Positions 25,431-34,050 of a DNA stretch of 64,000 nucleotides are shown in pieces. The DNA is from Candidatus Manganitrophus noduliformans (GTDB lineage: Bacteria; Nitrospirota; Nitrospiria; SBBL01; Manganitrophaceae). Numbering within the stretch: the first letter of the stretch is position 1; each line of letters opens with the position of its first letter. The stretch is from the NCBI RefSeq assembly GCF_012184425.1, contig NZ_VTOW01000001.1, positions 992,001 through 1,056,000 of the forward strand. Reading direction: 5' to 3'. The translations under genes were made by a program, and so were the position numbers. Below the pieces are notes generated by a model. That model had not been told where the DNA came from, searched no databases, and saw nothing but the letters and a program-made list of their open reading frames with translations.

Positions 25431-25492
25431 GACCGGCGAGGCGGACGGGGAGGAAAAGCGACGGGGGTGCGTCGCATGCCGCCTCGCCGGTC
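25431..25492. repeat. Long nested hairpin downstream of htrA
   Basis: GACCGGCGAGGCGG (25431-25444) is repeated perfectly inverted as CCGCCTCGCCGGTC (25479-25492), a 14-base stem around 34 bases. Inside, GCGACG and CGTCGC pair in a second stem. It begins 18 bases beyond the htrA stop codon and so lies in its 3' untranslated RNA. It can end transcription or protect the 3' end. Confidence 0.6.
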
Positions 25493-25509
25493 GGCGGGAA
25501 CCGATCTTG

Positions 25510-26982
25510 TTAAGCGGCGTCCAGCGTCACGAAGAGGGTGTTTCCCCCGCGGTGGACGAGGAGAAGCGCGCTTTGCTCTTTTTTCAGCCCGGAGAGGGCC
25601 TTCTCATACTCACGGGTATTCCGGACCGCGGTTCGATTGACCTCCAGGATCACGTCGCCCGCTCTGAGTCCGGCCTCTTCCGCGAGACTTCCGGCCTCGA
25701 CCCGGCTGATAACAACCCCCTGGAGCCCCTTGGGAAGATTCATCTCCCTCGCGGCCTCCGGGGTGAGATTCCGGACCTGCGCTCCTTTCAGAGCGCTTGT
25801 TTCCGCCTCCTCTCCTCCTCCGGCCTGGGCGACCTCTTGCGGCTGCTCGCCGAGGGAGAGCTCGATCTCCTTCTCTTTTTTATCTCTGAAGAGGGTCAGC
25901 CGGATTTTTTCCCCGACCGGCGCGCCGGCGACCCACTTTCGAAGCTGGGCGGTGTTCTCAACCTCTTTTCCGTCGATTCCGAGAACGATGTCGCCCCGCT
26001 CGATCCCGGCCGCTTCGGCGGGGCTGTCGGGGAGGACGTCGCTGACGAGGGCCCCCTTGGATTCTTTGAGGCCGAACTCTTTGGCCAACTGCGGGGTGAC
26101 CTCCTGAATCGAGACCCCCAGCCAGCCGCGGGTCACCTTGCCGGTTCGAACCAGACTCTCTTTGATCGATTTCGCCATTTCGCTCGGCACCGCAAAGCCG
26201 ATCCCCATGTAGCCGCCGGTGCGGCTGAAGATCGCGGTGTTGATTCCGACCAGTTCGCCCCGCCGGTTGACGAGGGCTCCGCCGGAGTTGCCGGGGTTGA
26301 TGGCGGCGTCGGTTTGGATGAAGTCTTCATAATCGGCGATGCCGACATTGGCGCGGCCGACCGCCGAGACGATTCCCATGGTGACCGTCTGGTTTAGACC
26401 GAACGGGTTGCCGATCGCCAAAACGTACTCTCCCACCTGGAGCTGATCGGAGTCGCCCCACGGGACGGTCGGTAGATTCTCGGCGTCGATCTTCACAATG
26501 GCCAGATCGCTCTTCGGATCGCTGCCGATCACCTTCCCTTTGAATTCCCGCTTATCGCCCAGGAGAACCTCCACCTCGTCGGCATTCGCGACCACATGGT
26601 TATTGGTGATGATGATGCCGCTTGGATCGACGATCACGCCGGAGCCGAGCCCCTGCGATCGCCGCTGTCGCGGAGGGCCTTGCCGCTCAAACGGCCGGTC
26701 TCCGAAGAATCGTCTGAAAAAGGGATCGTTGAAGGGGTCGTCATCTTCCCGGCCTTTGACGACCCGCGTCGTGGAAATATTGACCACCGCCGGCGTGACC
26801 CGCTTTGCAATGTCGATGAAGAGATCGTCGGGCGGAACGGCGACCTGCAGCGGCGCACCCTCCCGATGGACCTCGACCGCTTGGCCGAGGGAGAAGAGAC
26901 CGAGATGAGAGGTGAGAAGACTCCCGAGGATCAAACCGAAGAGAAGGAGCGAAGTTGAAACGAAAAATTTCCTGCCTTTCAT
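25510..26982 (-). CDS. Do/HtrA periplasmic serine protease
   Basis: DegP/DegQ type: N-terminal signal anchor (FFVSTSLLLFGLILGSLL), trypsin-like domain with triad His129 (NNHVV), Asp159 (KSDLAIVKI) and Ser233 (NPGNSGGALV), then two PDZ domains (about 265-355 and 385-480). Degrades and refolds misfolded periplasmic proteins. It lies 106 bases downstream of the histidine kinase on the same strand; this kinase-regulator-HtrA order suggests an envelope-stress circuit as in Cpx or MprAB (inference). 490 residues is usual. Confidence 0.95.
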   Translation of the reverse strand: MKGRKFFVSTSLLLFGLILGSLLTSHLGLFSLGQAVEVHREGAPLQVAVPPDDLFIDIAKRVTPAVVNISTTRVVKGREDDDPFNDPFFRRFFGDRPFERQGPPRQRRSQGLGSGVIVDPSGIIITNNHVVANADEVEVLLGDKREFKGKVIGSDPKSDLAIVKIDAENLPTVPWGDSDQLQVGEYVLAIGNPFGLNQTVTMGIVSAVGRANVGIADYEDFIQTDAAINPGNSGGALVNRRGELVGINTAIFSRTGGYMGIGFAVPSEMAKSIKESLVRTGKVTRGWLGVSIQEVTPQLAKEFGLKESKGALVSDVLPDSPAEAAGIERGDIVLGIDGKEVENTAQLRKWVAGAPVGEKIRLTLFRDKKEKEIELSLGEQPQEVAQAGGGEEAETSALKGAQVRNLTPEAAREMNLPKGLQGVVISRVEAGSLAEEAGLRAGDVILEVNRTAVRNTREYEKALSGLKKEQSALLLVHRGGNTLFVTLDAA

Positions 26983-27088
26983 AATAAAAGAAACCTCCCG
27001 ATAAAAATGAATGATCGAAACGTCACTATCGTAACGATGACTTTAAATCATTCAGGTTAAGAGAGGATTAATTGAAGATTAAAAAACT

Positions 27089-28528
27089 CTAATCGTTGCG
27101 GAGCGGAAAGCGGAGGGTAAAAAGGGTCCCCAGACCGGGGGTGCTGTCGACTTGGATCGTTCCGCTGTGTGCGTGAACGATCCACCGGCAGATCGAGAGC
27201 CCGAGCCCGCTCCCTTTCGGATGGATCTCGCGGGCGGAATCGGAGCGATAGAAGCGGTCGAAGATCTTGGAGAGGTCTTCTTTCGGAATGCCGATCCCGG
27301 TGTCGGAGACGGTGACCCGCGCGTGGCCTCCCTCCCGGGAGAGGGTGACGACGATTCTCCCTTCCGGCGGGGTATAACGAATGGCGTTTTCGACGAGGTT
27401 GAGGAGAAGCTCCCGCAGCCGGTCGGGATCGCCTGTGATCGTCGCCTCTTCCCGGCAGTCGAAGCGGAGCGAAAGCGCTTTCTCCTTGGCGAGAAGCTCC
27501 ATCTGCGCGAGGGTTTCCTTAAAGAGCGGGGCGAGCGCCACCGGTTTCCTCTCCAGCCGGGCTTCGCCGAGATCGGCCTTCGAGAGGAGGAAGAGCTCCT
27601 CGACGATTCGCGAGATCCGGTCGATCTCTTCCAGCGAGCTGGCGAGGGTCTCCTGATATTCTTCCATCGACCGGGCCTGGCGGAGCGCCAGCTCGGTCTC
27701 CCCCTTGAGGATCGTCAAGGGGGTTCGAAGCTCATGGGAGGCATCGGCGGAGAACTGGCGGAGGCGCTGAATCGACTCTTCCAGTTGCGCGATCATGGCG
27801 TTGAACGTCTCGGCCAGCCGGGAGAGCTCGTCCTGGCCCGCATGGACCGGGATCCGGCGGGAGAGGTCGCCCGCCGTGATCCGACGCGCCACCTGCGCCA
27901 TCGCATCGACCGGCTGGAGCGCCCGAAGGGTGAGGAGCCATCCGCCGGCCACCGCCAGGAGGAGCGTGGCGGGGAAGAGAAAGAGGAGGATCAGTCGAAG
28001 CCGCTTCAGCACCTTTTCCAAGTTTCGAAGCGAGCCGCCGACCTGGAGAATGTTGACCAACCGCCCGTTTTGAATCACCGGATAGGTGACCCATCGAATC
28101 TTCCCCCGATCGGGATCGAAGAAGGTCTCATAAGTAAATTTCCCCTGGAGGGCGTTGTTGAGGGCCACTTCCGTCAAGGGATAAGTCCGTTTGGAGAGGT
28201 TGCGCGACCGGGCGCCGAAGCGGCCGCGGGGATCGAAGAGCTGAAAGAAATTGCTGGTGGGATCGGGGTTGTCGAGCTGTTGCAGGAGGGCCTCGATGTC
28301 GAGCTCCGGAAGGGGGGGGCTGCGGTCGAGGGAGGCGCGCGCCAGGGCTTCCGCGGTGGAGCGAAGCGAGACGTCGAAATCGGAATGAAGATTTCTCGAC
28401 AGATAAACGAAGAGGAGCAGTCCGACGAAAAGGAAGACCACCCCCAGGGTGGTGCCGTACCAGAGGGCGAGCCGTCCCCGGATCGAGGCGGGCCAGCCCC
28501 ATCGATTGAGTTCAGGCTTTGAGGACAT
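27089..28528 (-). CDS. Sensor histidine kinase
   Basis: Membrane-bound kinase: TM1 at about 25-44, a ~130-residue periplasmic sensor, TM2 at about 180-200, HAMP linker, HisKA with phospho-acceptor His265 (SADASHELRTPL), and a full HATPase domain (N-box ENAIRYTPPEG, G1 VSDTGIGIP, G2 GSGLGLSI). Of the CusS/QseC-like class. Its start overlaps the end of the response-regulator gene by 17 bases, so the two are translationally linked. The periplasmic ligand is unknown; HtrA downstream points to envelope stress. Confidence 0.93.
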   Translation of the reverse strand: MSSKPELNRWGWPASIRGRLALWYGTTLGVVFLFVGLLLFVYLSRNLHSDFDVSLRSTAEALARASLDRSPPLPELDIEALLQQLDNPDPTSNFFQLFDPRGRFGARSRNLSKRTYPLTEVALNNALQGKFTYETFFDPDRGKIRWVTYPVIQNGRLVNILQVGGSLRNLEKVLKRLRLILLFLFPATLLLAVAGGWLLTLRALQPVDAMAQVARRITAGDLSRRIPVHAGQDELSRLAETFNAMIAQLEESIQRLRQFSADASHELRTPLTILKGETELALRQARSMEEYQETLASSLEEIDRISRIVEELFLLSKADLGEARLERKPVALAPLFKETLAQMELLAKEKALSLRFDCREEATITGDPDRLRELLLNLVENAIRYTPPEGRIVVTLSREGGHARVTVSDTGIGIPKEDLSKIFDRFYRSDSAREIHPKGSGLGLSICRWIVHAHSGTIQVDSTPGLGTLFTLRFPLRND

Positions 28529-29177
28529 AGCCGACCCCCCGGACGGTCTGGATCAAGGGGCGCTTGAAGCCGCGGTCCACCTTGTTCCGAAGGTAATTGA
28601 CGTAGACATCGATGACATTGGTGAAGGTATCGAAGTGGATGTCCCAAACATGCTCCGAGATCATCGATCGGGTGAGGACCCGGTTCGGATTTCTCAGGAA
28701 GTATTCGAGAAGGGCGTACTCCTTGGTGGTCAATTCGATCTTCTGTCCCGCGCGTCGGACCTCGTGCGTCACCGGGTCAAGGGTGAGGTCGTCGGCCTGG
28801 AGCAGCGGCGCCGTCACCCCTCCCCGTCGCAGCAGCGCGCGGACGCGGGCGAGAAACTCCTCGATCGCAAACGGTTTGACGAGATAATCATCGGCGCCGA
28901 GGTCGAGTCCTTTCACCCGGTCGCCGACCGCCGTCCGGGCGGTGAGGATGAGGACCGGAACCTTGAGCCCCTTCTGCCGCAGCCACTGCAGAACCTCCAG
29001 CCCCCCTTTTTTCGGGAGGGTCAGATCGAGAAAGATCATATCGTATGGAACCACCTCGATCTGATCGATGGCCGCTTCCCCGTCCCCGACCACATCGACG
29101 GCATAACTTTCCTCCTCAAGCGCCCGTCGGACGAATCGGGCGACCTTCTCCTCATCCTCCACGACTAAAAAACGCAT
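28512..29177 (-). CDS. OmpR family response regulator
   Basis: Receiver domain with acidic pocket EDEE (7-10), phospho-acceptor Asp51 (IFLDLTLP), the switch LTAR and the conserved Lys in YLVKPF, then a winged-helix trans_reg_C DNA-binding domain ending in VRGVGYVLKA. Phosphorylated by the adjacent kinase and expected to control envelope genes, quite possibly htrA in the same unit. First gene of the operon; promoter presumably in the 178-base divergent gap shared with the outer-membrane protein gene. Confidence 0.95.
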   Translation of the reverse strand: MRFLVVEDEEKVARFVRRALEEESYAVDVVGDGEAAIDQIEVVPYDMIFLDLTLPKKGGLEVLQWLRQKGLKVPVLILTARTAVGDRVKGLDLGADDYLVKPFAIEEFLARVRALLRRGGVTAPLLQADDLTLDPVTHEVRRAGQKIELTTKEYALLEYFLRNPNRVLTRSMISEHVWDIHFDTFTNVIDVYVNYLRNKVDRGFKRPLIQTVRGVGYVLKA

Positions 29178-29355
29178 AGGGGTGAGTATAACACATCTTA
29201 TTTTGCGTTGAAACGGCGGGCCGAGGAGCCGCCCGGTCGGCCGGTTCCGGGAAGATGACTGCGCAAGATTTTGGGGTTGTATTCCGCCGAAGAGTTCATT
29301 ATATTGAGGCCGTTTGTCGGAGTCGATCGCCTGGGCGCGATGAAAGGAGGAAGCG

Positions 29356-29874
29356 GTGTGTCGATTGTTGAGCTTGTTCTTGTTCGTCTGGATGGGGATG
29401 GTCTCCCCCGCCTTTGCGGGGGGATTCGAAAAACGCGGCGGCGAAGCGACCCTCGATTTGACCTTTCAGGATGAAGAGGATATCGGAACGTTCATCTCCG
29501 TGAATGGATCGGTTTTGTTTATCTTGGCCGGCGGTTACTTCGAGATCGGGCCGGTTTATTCATACGCCCGTATTGAAGGGGATGATGGGTCCTTTTTCGA
29601 CGGTTATGGTTTCGGACCTCGCGCGGAGATCAATTTTCTGCCGGATCTTTCGGCGACGCCGTTTATCACCGGTTCGTTCCTTTTCTTGGGCGGGGATTTG
29701 GGCGATGTATTCGATGATGAGGTGTCGGTCGGGGCTGGGATTAAGATCTTCATCGGCGATTCTGCAGCGCTTCGGATTACCGGAAGCCGGATCACCCGTT
29801 CAGGCGAGCCGGGATTAGAGGATCAAGAAGCAACGTTGATCACCGCCGGCTTCTCTGTTTTTCTTGGGAATTGA
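29356..29874 (+). CDS. Small outer membrane beta-barrel protein
   Basis: Signal peptide (LLSLFLFVWMGMVSPAFA), then about eight predicted beta strands with alternating pattern (GSVLFILAGGYFEIGPVYSYARI, FGPRAEINFL, TAGFSVFLGN at the end). This is an eight-stranded OmpX/OmpW-like size (172 residues). Starts with GTG at 29356, preceded by AGGAGG. Divergent from the two-component operon, so regulation by it is possible. No specific function can be named. Confidence 0.68.
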   Translation: MCRLLSLFLFVWMGMVSPAFAGGFEKRGGEATLDLTFQDEEDIGTFISVNGSVLFILAGGYFEIGPVYSYARIEGDDGSFFDGYGFGPRAEINFLPDLSATPFITGSFLFLGGDLGDVFDDEVSVGAGIKIFIGDSAALRITGSRITRSGEPGLEDQEATLITAGFSVFLGN

Positions 29875-29889
29875 TAGAGAAAAAATCGA

Positions 29890-30942
29890 TTACTGAAGCG
29901 ATTCAAACCGTGTCCATCCCTTGCCGCCGTCTTCCGTTTTAAAAAGCCCGCTCCCGGTGCCGATGTAGATCACCTCGGGTCGGTTCGGATCGAGGGCGAT
30001 CGCCCGGACCTCCTGTTCGCTAAGCTTCTCCCATCCCCCCTTCTCGTCTCGACTCGCATAAAGGCCGCGGTTGGTTCCGGCGTAGAGGGAGGGCTGCGTT
30101 CCGGGCCGGACCGCGACCGAGAGGACAAAGGGATCTGGAATCTTCCGGTCAATCCATCGCTCTCCGCCGTCTCGACTTTCATAAAGGCCCTGCGCCGTTG
30201 CGGTGAAGAGCCGGCCCGGTGTGGCGGGATCGAAAGCAAAGGCATTGACGCCGAGCGCCATCGCATGTTCGCGCTCCCTTTCGATGATCCCGTTGTTCGA
30301 GGGGGTCCAGCGTTGTCCCCCGTTGCTGCTTTTATAAACCCCGCCGCTGGTGCCGGCATAAACGAGGGAGGGATTTTGGGGATCGACCGCCATGCAGACG
30401 ACGAAGACGCTGTTGAGTCCGGTGCTGATCCGCTCCCACATCACGCCGTTATCGACGCTCTTGTAGCTTCCCATGGTTGTCCCGGCGTATAAGATGTGTG
30501 GATTTTTCTGGTCGATCACGACGGCGTTGACGACCGAGACATAATCCCGCATCCCGGCGTTGATCAAGAGCCAGCTCCTTCCGGCATCGGTGCTTCGATA
30601 AACCCCGTCCGAGAAGGTGCCGACGTAGAGGATGGAGGGGAGGGCCGGGCTGATCGCGATGGAGAGGACCGGAAAGGTCCCAAGCCCCCCCTCGATCCGG
30701 TTCCAGAGAGTCCCGCCGTCGACTGTTTTATAGAGCCCTTTTTCGGAGGAAAGGTAAATGACCTCGGGCCGGGTCGGATGGATCGCAATCGAGTAGATCG
30801 TGCCGACCCCCTTTTGGCAGCCGGCCATTAAGAAAAAAGAGAGGAGTAAGAGGGCGATTGCCGATCGGGGATTTCGGATTGCGGATTGAAGAGCGAAAAG
30901 ATTTTTTCTTTTAATCCGCAGTCCCCAATCCGAAATCCGCAA
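29890..30942 (-). CDS. Lipoprotein with Ycf48/BNR-type beta-propeller repeats
   Basis: A periplasmic propeller built from repeats of the sialidase Asp-box type (YKTVDGGTLWNRI, YRSTDAGRSWLLI, YKSVDNGVMWERI, YKSSNGGQRWTPS, YESRDGGERW, FKTEDGGKGW), at least six. The signal region ends with lipobox LMAGC. The start is unclear: the only in-frame candidates near the front are TTG 30942 or CTG 30921, and the first ~25 codons coincide with a dispersed repeat sequence (reading RNPRS). It may be an intruded or decayed start. Follows the second propeller lipoprotein by only a few bases, so one operon. Confidence 0.68.
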   Translation of the reverse strand: MRISDWGLRIKRKNLFALQSAIRNPRSAIALLLLSFFLMAGCQKGVGTIYSIAIHPTRPEVIYLSSEKGLYKTVDGGTLWNRIEGGLGTFPVLSIAISPALPSILYVGTFSDGVYRSTDAGRSWLLINAGMRDYVSVVNAVVIDQKNPHILYAGTTMGSYKSVDNGVMWERISTGLNSVFVVCMAVDPQNPSLVYAGTSGGVYKSSNGGQRWTPSNNGIIEREREHAMALGVNAFAFDPATPGRLFTATAQGLYESRDGGERWIDRKIPDPFVLSVAVRPGTQPSLYAGTNRGLYASRDEKGGWEKLSEQEVRAIALDPNRPEVIYIGTGSGLFKTEDGGKGWTRFESLQ

Positions 30943-30944
30943 TG
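30866..30944. repeat. Inverted GGATTTCGGATTG repeat pair
   Basis: GGATTTCGGATTGCGGATTGAA on the plus strand (from 30868) faces a similar unit on the minus strand (30909-30944). These units are of the type often dispersed through intergenic DNA in delta-proteobacteria and Nitrospirota. This copy covers the start of the propeller lipoprotein gene. Confidence 0.5.
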
Positions 30945-30947
30945 CCT

Positions 30948-32063
30948 CTACTCTGTCATTTTGCTGAGGCCGGTCCAGGTGCCGAACCATTTGTTCCCCT
31001 GCGCGTCGAAGGCAATCGAGAAGACATTGTTGTCTTGGAGGCCGTCGGCGGTGGTGTAGGTCCGCCATGACTGACCGTCGAATCGGGAGACGCCGCGGTC
31101 GGTCCCGGCCCAGAGAATTCCTTTGGAGTCGATCTCCAGCGCGTGAACGAAATTTCCGCCGATCGTCCCGCTGCCGGCGGTGTAGGTTGTCCAGCGCTTC
31201 CCGTCGAATCGGGAGAGCCCCGCCCCCCACGTGCCGACCCAAACTTGATTTTCCCGGTCGACGGCGATGTCGAGGACGAAATTGGGATTCGCGGTTTGGT
31301 TCTCTTTGCTTCCTCGGCCGTGATGGCCCTCCTCGTACGATTCATCCTTCGGTCGTGCGATGGCGGGGGGACCGATCTCCGCCCCCAGACCGTCGCGATG
31401 GGTGAAACCGGTCCAGTTCTTTCCGTCGAAGCGGTTGATTCCCCCTTCGGTCCCGAACCAGAAATTTCCGTCGCGGTCCTTCGCGATGGCATAGACCCAC
31501 TTGTCGAGGAGACCGTCCGCTTCGTTATACGTTTTAAAGGTTTTTCCGTCGAAGCGGCTGACCCCGTCCCAGGTGGCGATCCAGGCGGTGCCGTCCGGAT
31601 CGAAATAGATATCATACACCCAGAGATCGCCCAACCCGCTGCCGGCGGGATAAATCGTCCAGGCGGCGTCATAAGTGATCCGACCGCCGCCATACGGTGT
31701 GTAGGTGACCCACTCCCTCCCGTCGAATCGGGAAAGGCCGCCGCCGTAAGTGCCGACCCATTTTCTTCCTTGCCGATCGACCGCGACCTTATAGATTCCT
31801 TTAGCGAGGAGGCCCTGCGTCGATCGAACAGTGAAGATTTCGTGGCGATCGGGGGTGCGGGTGTCGTATCGGATCAGACCGCTCGCCAGACCGAGCCAGA
31901 GATCATCCCCCTCGAATGCGAGGCTCTTCACATTCGCGCCGGTCTCAAAATTGACGAAGCGGGGAGGGAGAGCCGGCGGAGCCGTCGAAGCAGGGGGCGC
32001 AACGGGGGCGGGCTGGGAACAGGCCGTGAGAAGAAGGGTAAGGAAAATGAAAGAAAGTCGCAT
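30948..32063 (-). CDS. Lipoprotein with two-component-regulator propeller repeats
   Basis: Signal peptide and lipobox (MRLSFIFLTLLLTACSQP), a Pro/Ala-rich linker and then about seven repeats of the reg_prop type (VGTYGGGLSRFDGREW, IATWDGVSRFDGKTF, FGTEGGINRFDGKNW, VGTWGAGLSRFDGKRW, AGTDRGVSRFDGQSW, FGTWTGLSK). These propellers are normally the sensor part of hybrid two-component kinases; here the propeller is a free lipoprotein. Start chosen at the ATG 32063 that opens the signal peptide; a longer frame runs up to 32144. The tRNA promoter lies just upstream on the other strand. Confidence 0.78.
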   Translation of the reverse strand: MRLSFIFLTLLLTACSQPAPVAPPASTAPPALPPRFVNFETGANVKSLAFEGDDLWLGLASGLIRYDTRTPDRHEIFTVRSTQGLLAKGIYKVAVDRQGRKWVGTYGGGLSRFDGREWVTYTPYGGGRITYDAAWTIYPAGSGLGDLWVYDIYFDPDGTAWIATWDGVSRFDGKTFKTYNEADGLLDKWVYAIAKDRDGNFWFGTEGGINRFDGKNWTGFTHRDGLGAEIGPPAIARPKDESYEEGHHGRGSKENQTANPNFVLDIAVDRENQVWVGTWGAGLSRFDGKRWTTYTAGSGTIGGNFVHALEIDSKGILWAGTDRGVSRFDGQSWRTYTTADGLQDNNVFSIAFDAQGNKWFGTWTGLSKMTE

Positions 32064-32091
32064 TTTCAATGCGTCATCGGCTCCGTTTTTG

Positions 32092-32120
32092 TTGACAAAC
32101 AAAAAAGTTGGTAGTATTCT
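32092..32120 (+). promoter_or_regulatory. Promoter of the tRNA-Val/tRNA-Asp unit
   Basis: TTGACA (32092-32097), 17-base spacer, TATTCT (32115-32120). Start would be near 32127, about 50 bases before tRNA-Val. Confidence 0.7.
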
Positions 32121-32176
32121 ACAAAAACATTGCTCGAATAACAAGCACGTTGCGCTTGTTTTTCAGGGCGAACGTC

Positions 32177-32252
32177 GGGCGGATAGCTCAGTTGGCAGAG
32201 CGTCGGCCTTACAAGCCGAAGGTCACAGGTTCAATCCCTGTTCCGCCTACCA
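32177..32252 (+). tRNA. tRNA-Val (anticodon TAC)
   Basis: Full cloverleaf of 76 bases: acceptor GGGCGGA pairs with TCCGCCT, D arm GCTC...GAGC, anticodon loop CTTACAA (TAC), T arm ACAGG-TTCAATC-CCTGT and encoded CCA. Confidence 0.95.
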
Positions 32253-32340
32253 CTTCGGGTGGGGAGGTCGGGATTGATCGTTGAGACGCAATAAAAAACC
32301 GGTTCAGGCGTCGCTCCATCAAAATTTGGAAAGGTCCTGG

Positions 32341-32417
32341 GGGGCCGTAGTTCAGCTGGTTAGAACGCCGGCCTGTCACGCCGGAAGTCGCGAGTTCGAT
32401 CCTCGTCGGCCCCGCCA
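32341..32417 (+). tRNA. tRNA-Asp (anticodon GTC)
   Basis: 77 bases: acceptor GGGGCCG pairs with CGGCCCC, D arm GTTC...GAAC, anticodon loop CTGTCAC (GTC), T loop TTCGATC, discriminator G and encoded CCA. Follows tRNA-Val by 88 bases and is probably in the same transcript. Confidence 0.96.
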
Positions 32418-32518
32418 CCTCGCTGTTATGGAAAAGCGGCAGGCCTCCCCATCATGATTGAAATTCTTTCCGCCCATCCCGAAGGTGGGCGCGCTTATCG
32501 AAGGGAGAACCCACTGTT

Positions 32519-33247
32519 TTGCCTCTGAGCGCAGGTTCACAAGTTTCTATTTTTGATCTGGTTCTTTCCGCAGGTATTGTCGCAAAGATTGTCCTTCTTC
32601 TCCTCCTTATCGCTTCGATCGTAACCTGGGCGATTATCCTGTACAAGTGGATGACCCTTCGAAAAGCCGACGCCGAGAACCGGCGATTTTTAGTCCTCTT
32701 CTCGAAAATCGACGACCTGCTTGAGATCCAACAGAAGGCCCTCCAACGGAATGAGGGTCCGATGGTGATGATCTATCAGGCGGCGATCGACAAAATGCGC
32801 CCCTACCTTGAGAAGGACGGGGAAAATGCTCCCCCCGCCATCGATGGAAACCGCCCGATGCTCTTGACCAGCCTTCAGCGCACCCTGAGGAGCGGTGTGC
32901 AAGACGAAATGGCCCATCAAGAACGCTACCTTCATTTTCTCGCAACCGTCGGGAACACCGCCCCCTTCGTCGGACTGTTCGGAACCGTCTGGGGGATCAT
33001 TAACGCCTTTCAGGAGATCGGCCGGCAGGGGAACGCCAACATTGCGTCGGTCGCCCCGGGCATTTCCGAGGCGCTCGTCGCCACGGCGGCCGGCCTTTTT
33101 GTGGCGATTCCGGCGGTGATGGCTTATAATATCTTCATAAATAAAATCCAAAAAATGGAAGTTCAGTTGGAAGTCTTTGCGGCGGAGATCACCTCCCTGG
33201 TGGAAGAGAAGCTGTTTAGCCTGCAGAGCAGCCGGAAGGTGAGATAG
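32519..33247 (+). CDS. tolQ: TolQ (MotA/TolQ/ExbB proton channel)
   Basis: Inner-membrane proton-channel subunit that energises TolA across the envelope. Membrane segments lie near residues 17-40 (IVAKIVLLLLLIASIVTWAI), about 141-165 (ATVGNTAPFVGLFGTVWGII) and about 185-208 (LVATAAGLFVAIPAVMAYNI), with the conserved Pro and Gly pattern. Starts with TTG 32519 with a GGGAG motif upstream. First gene of the tolQ-tolR-tolA-tolB-pal order, so Tol rather than Exb/TonB is the best reading. Confidence 0.92.
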   Translation: MPLSAGSQVSIFDLVLSAGIVAKIVLLLLLIASIVTWAIILYKWMTLRKADAENRRFLVLFSKIDDLLEIQQKALQRNEGPMVMIYQAAIDKMRPYLEKDGENAPPAIDGNRPMLLTSLQRTLRSGVQDEMAHQERYLHFLATVGNTAPFVGLFGTVWGIINAFQEIGRQGNANIASVAPGISEALVATAAGLFVAIPAVMAYNIFINKIQKMEVQLEVFAAEITSLVEEKLFSLQSSRKVR

Positions 33248-33373
33248 TTTCCTTCCGAATCTCGAAACCGTGAAGAAGAGGATCCTTCAACGGGAAGCGG
33301 AATACGGCAAGCGGCTGAGCCGGGTGCCCTTCTATAAAAGAATGCGCAAGAGAGAATACCAGAGAGAATACCG

Positions 33374-33799
33374 ATGATGTCTTCGTCGACAGGCCGCCAG
33401 AGAAGATTGCTGGCCGAGATCAATATTATCCCCCTGGTCGATGTCGTTCTCGTCTTGCTCATCATCTTTATGGTGGCCGCCCCGCTCCTTTACCGAGGGA
33501 TGGACATCAAGCTGCCGCAGGCGGCGACGAACACGATCAAGCCGGAAGAGCGAAAAGTTCTGACGATCGAAAAGAACCAAGCCATTTATTTAGATAAGGA
33601 AGAAGTCGGATTGGCCCGTTTGGAGGGAAGGCTTCAGGCGCTGAAAGGGAACTCTCCGGAGGTGTCGATCTATCTTCGTGCCGATCGGGAGGTTCCCTAT
33701 GGTACAGTTGTCCAAGTGATGGATTTGATCAAACGCGCCGGAATCGACAAGCTCGGTATTGTGACGGAACCGCTTCAGCAAGATTCTCCTTCCCGTTAG
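33374..33799 (+). CDS. tolR: TolR (ExbD/TolR family)
   Basis: 141 residues with the single membrane helix carrying the proton-relay Asp (INIIPLVDVVLVLLIIFMV) and a periplasmic domain with the TolR/ExbD fold. Works with TolQ. The 126-base gap after tolQ is longer than elsewhere in this operon but contains no obvious stop signal. Confidence 0.92.
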   Translation: MMSSSTGRQRRLLAEINIIPLVDVVLVLLIIFMVAAPLLYRGMDIKLPQAATNTIKPEERKVLTIEKNQAIYLDKEEVGLARLEGRLQALKGNSPEVSIYLRADREVPYGTVVQVMDLIKRAGIDKLGIVTEPLQQDSPSR

Positions 33800-33931
33800 A
33801 CTCATGTGAGGCCCCATCGCGCGCTTTTATCCATTGTGCCAGTGTGATGAAAAGCGCACGGCGCGCAAGGACAAAGGCCTTCTCCGCCAGAACCTAAGAT
33901 CACCTCCCTTTTAAGGGCGGGTGAACGAGCG

Positions 33932-33956
33932 GAATCGGGGGCGCATCCCCCGATTC
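33932..33956 (+). repeat. Perfect 10-bp hairpin between tolR and tolA
   Basis: GAATCGGGGG (33932-33941) and CCCCCGATTC (33947-33956) with a 5-base loop. No T-run follows, so it is more likely an RNA processing or partial attenuation element than a full terminator. It lies in a 251-base gap inside the Tol operon. Confidence 0.5.
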
Positions 33957-34050
33957 GCCGTTCGCGATCAATTTGAAGCAGCGTCATCGTCCCGCAGGTG
34001 TTCCCGGTGATCGACGTTGCGACCGCATCGGCTGTTTTTCAGGGGATTGA

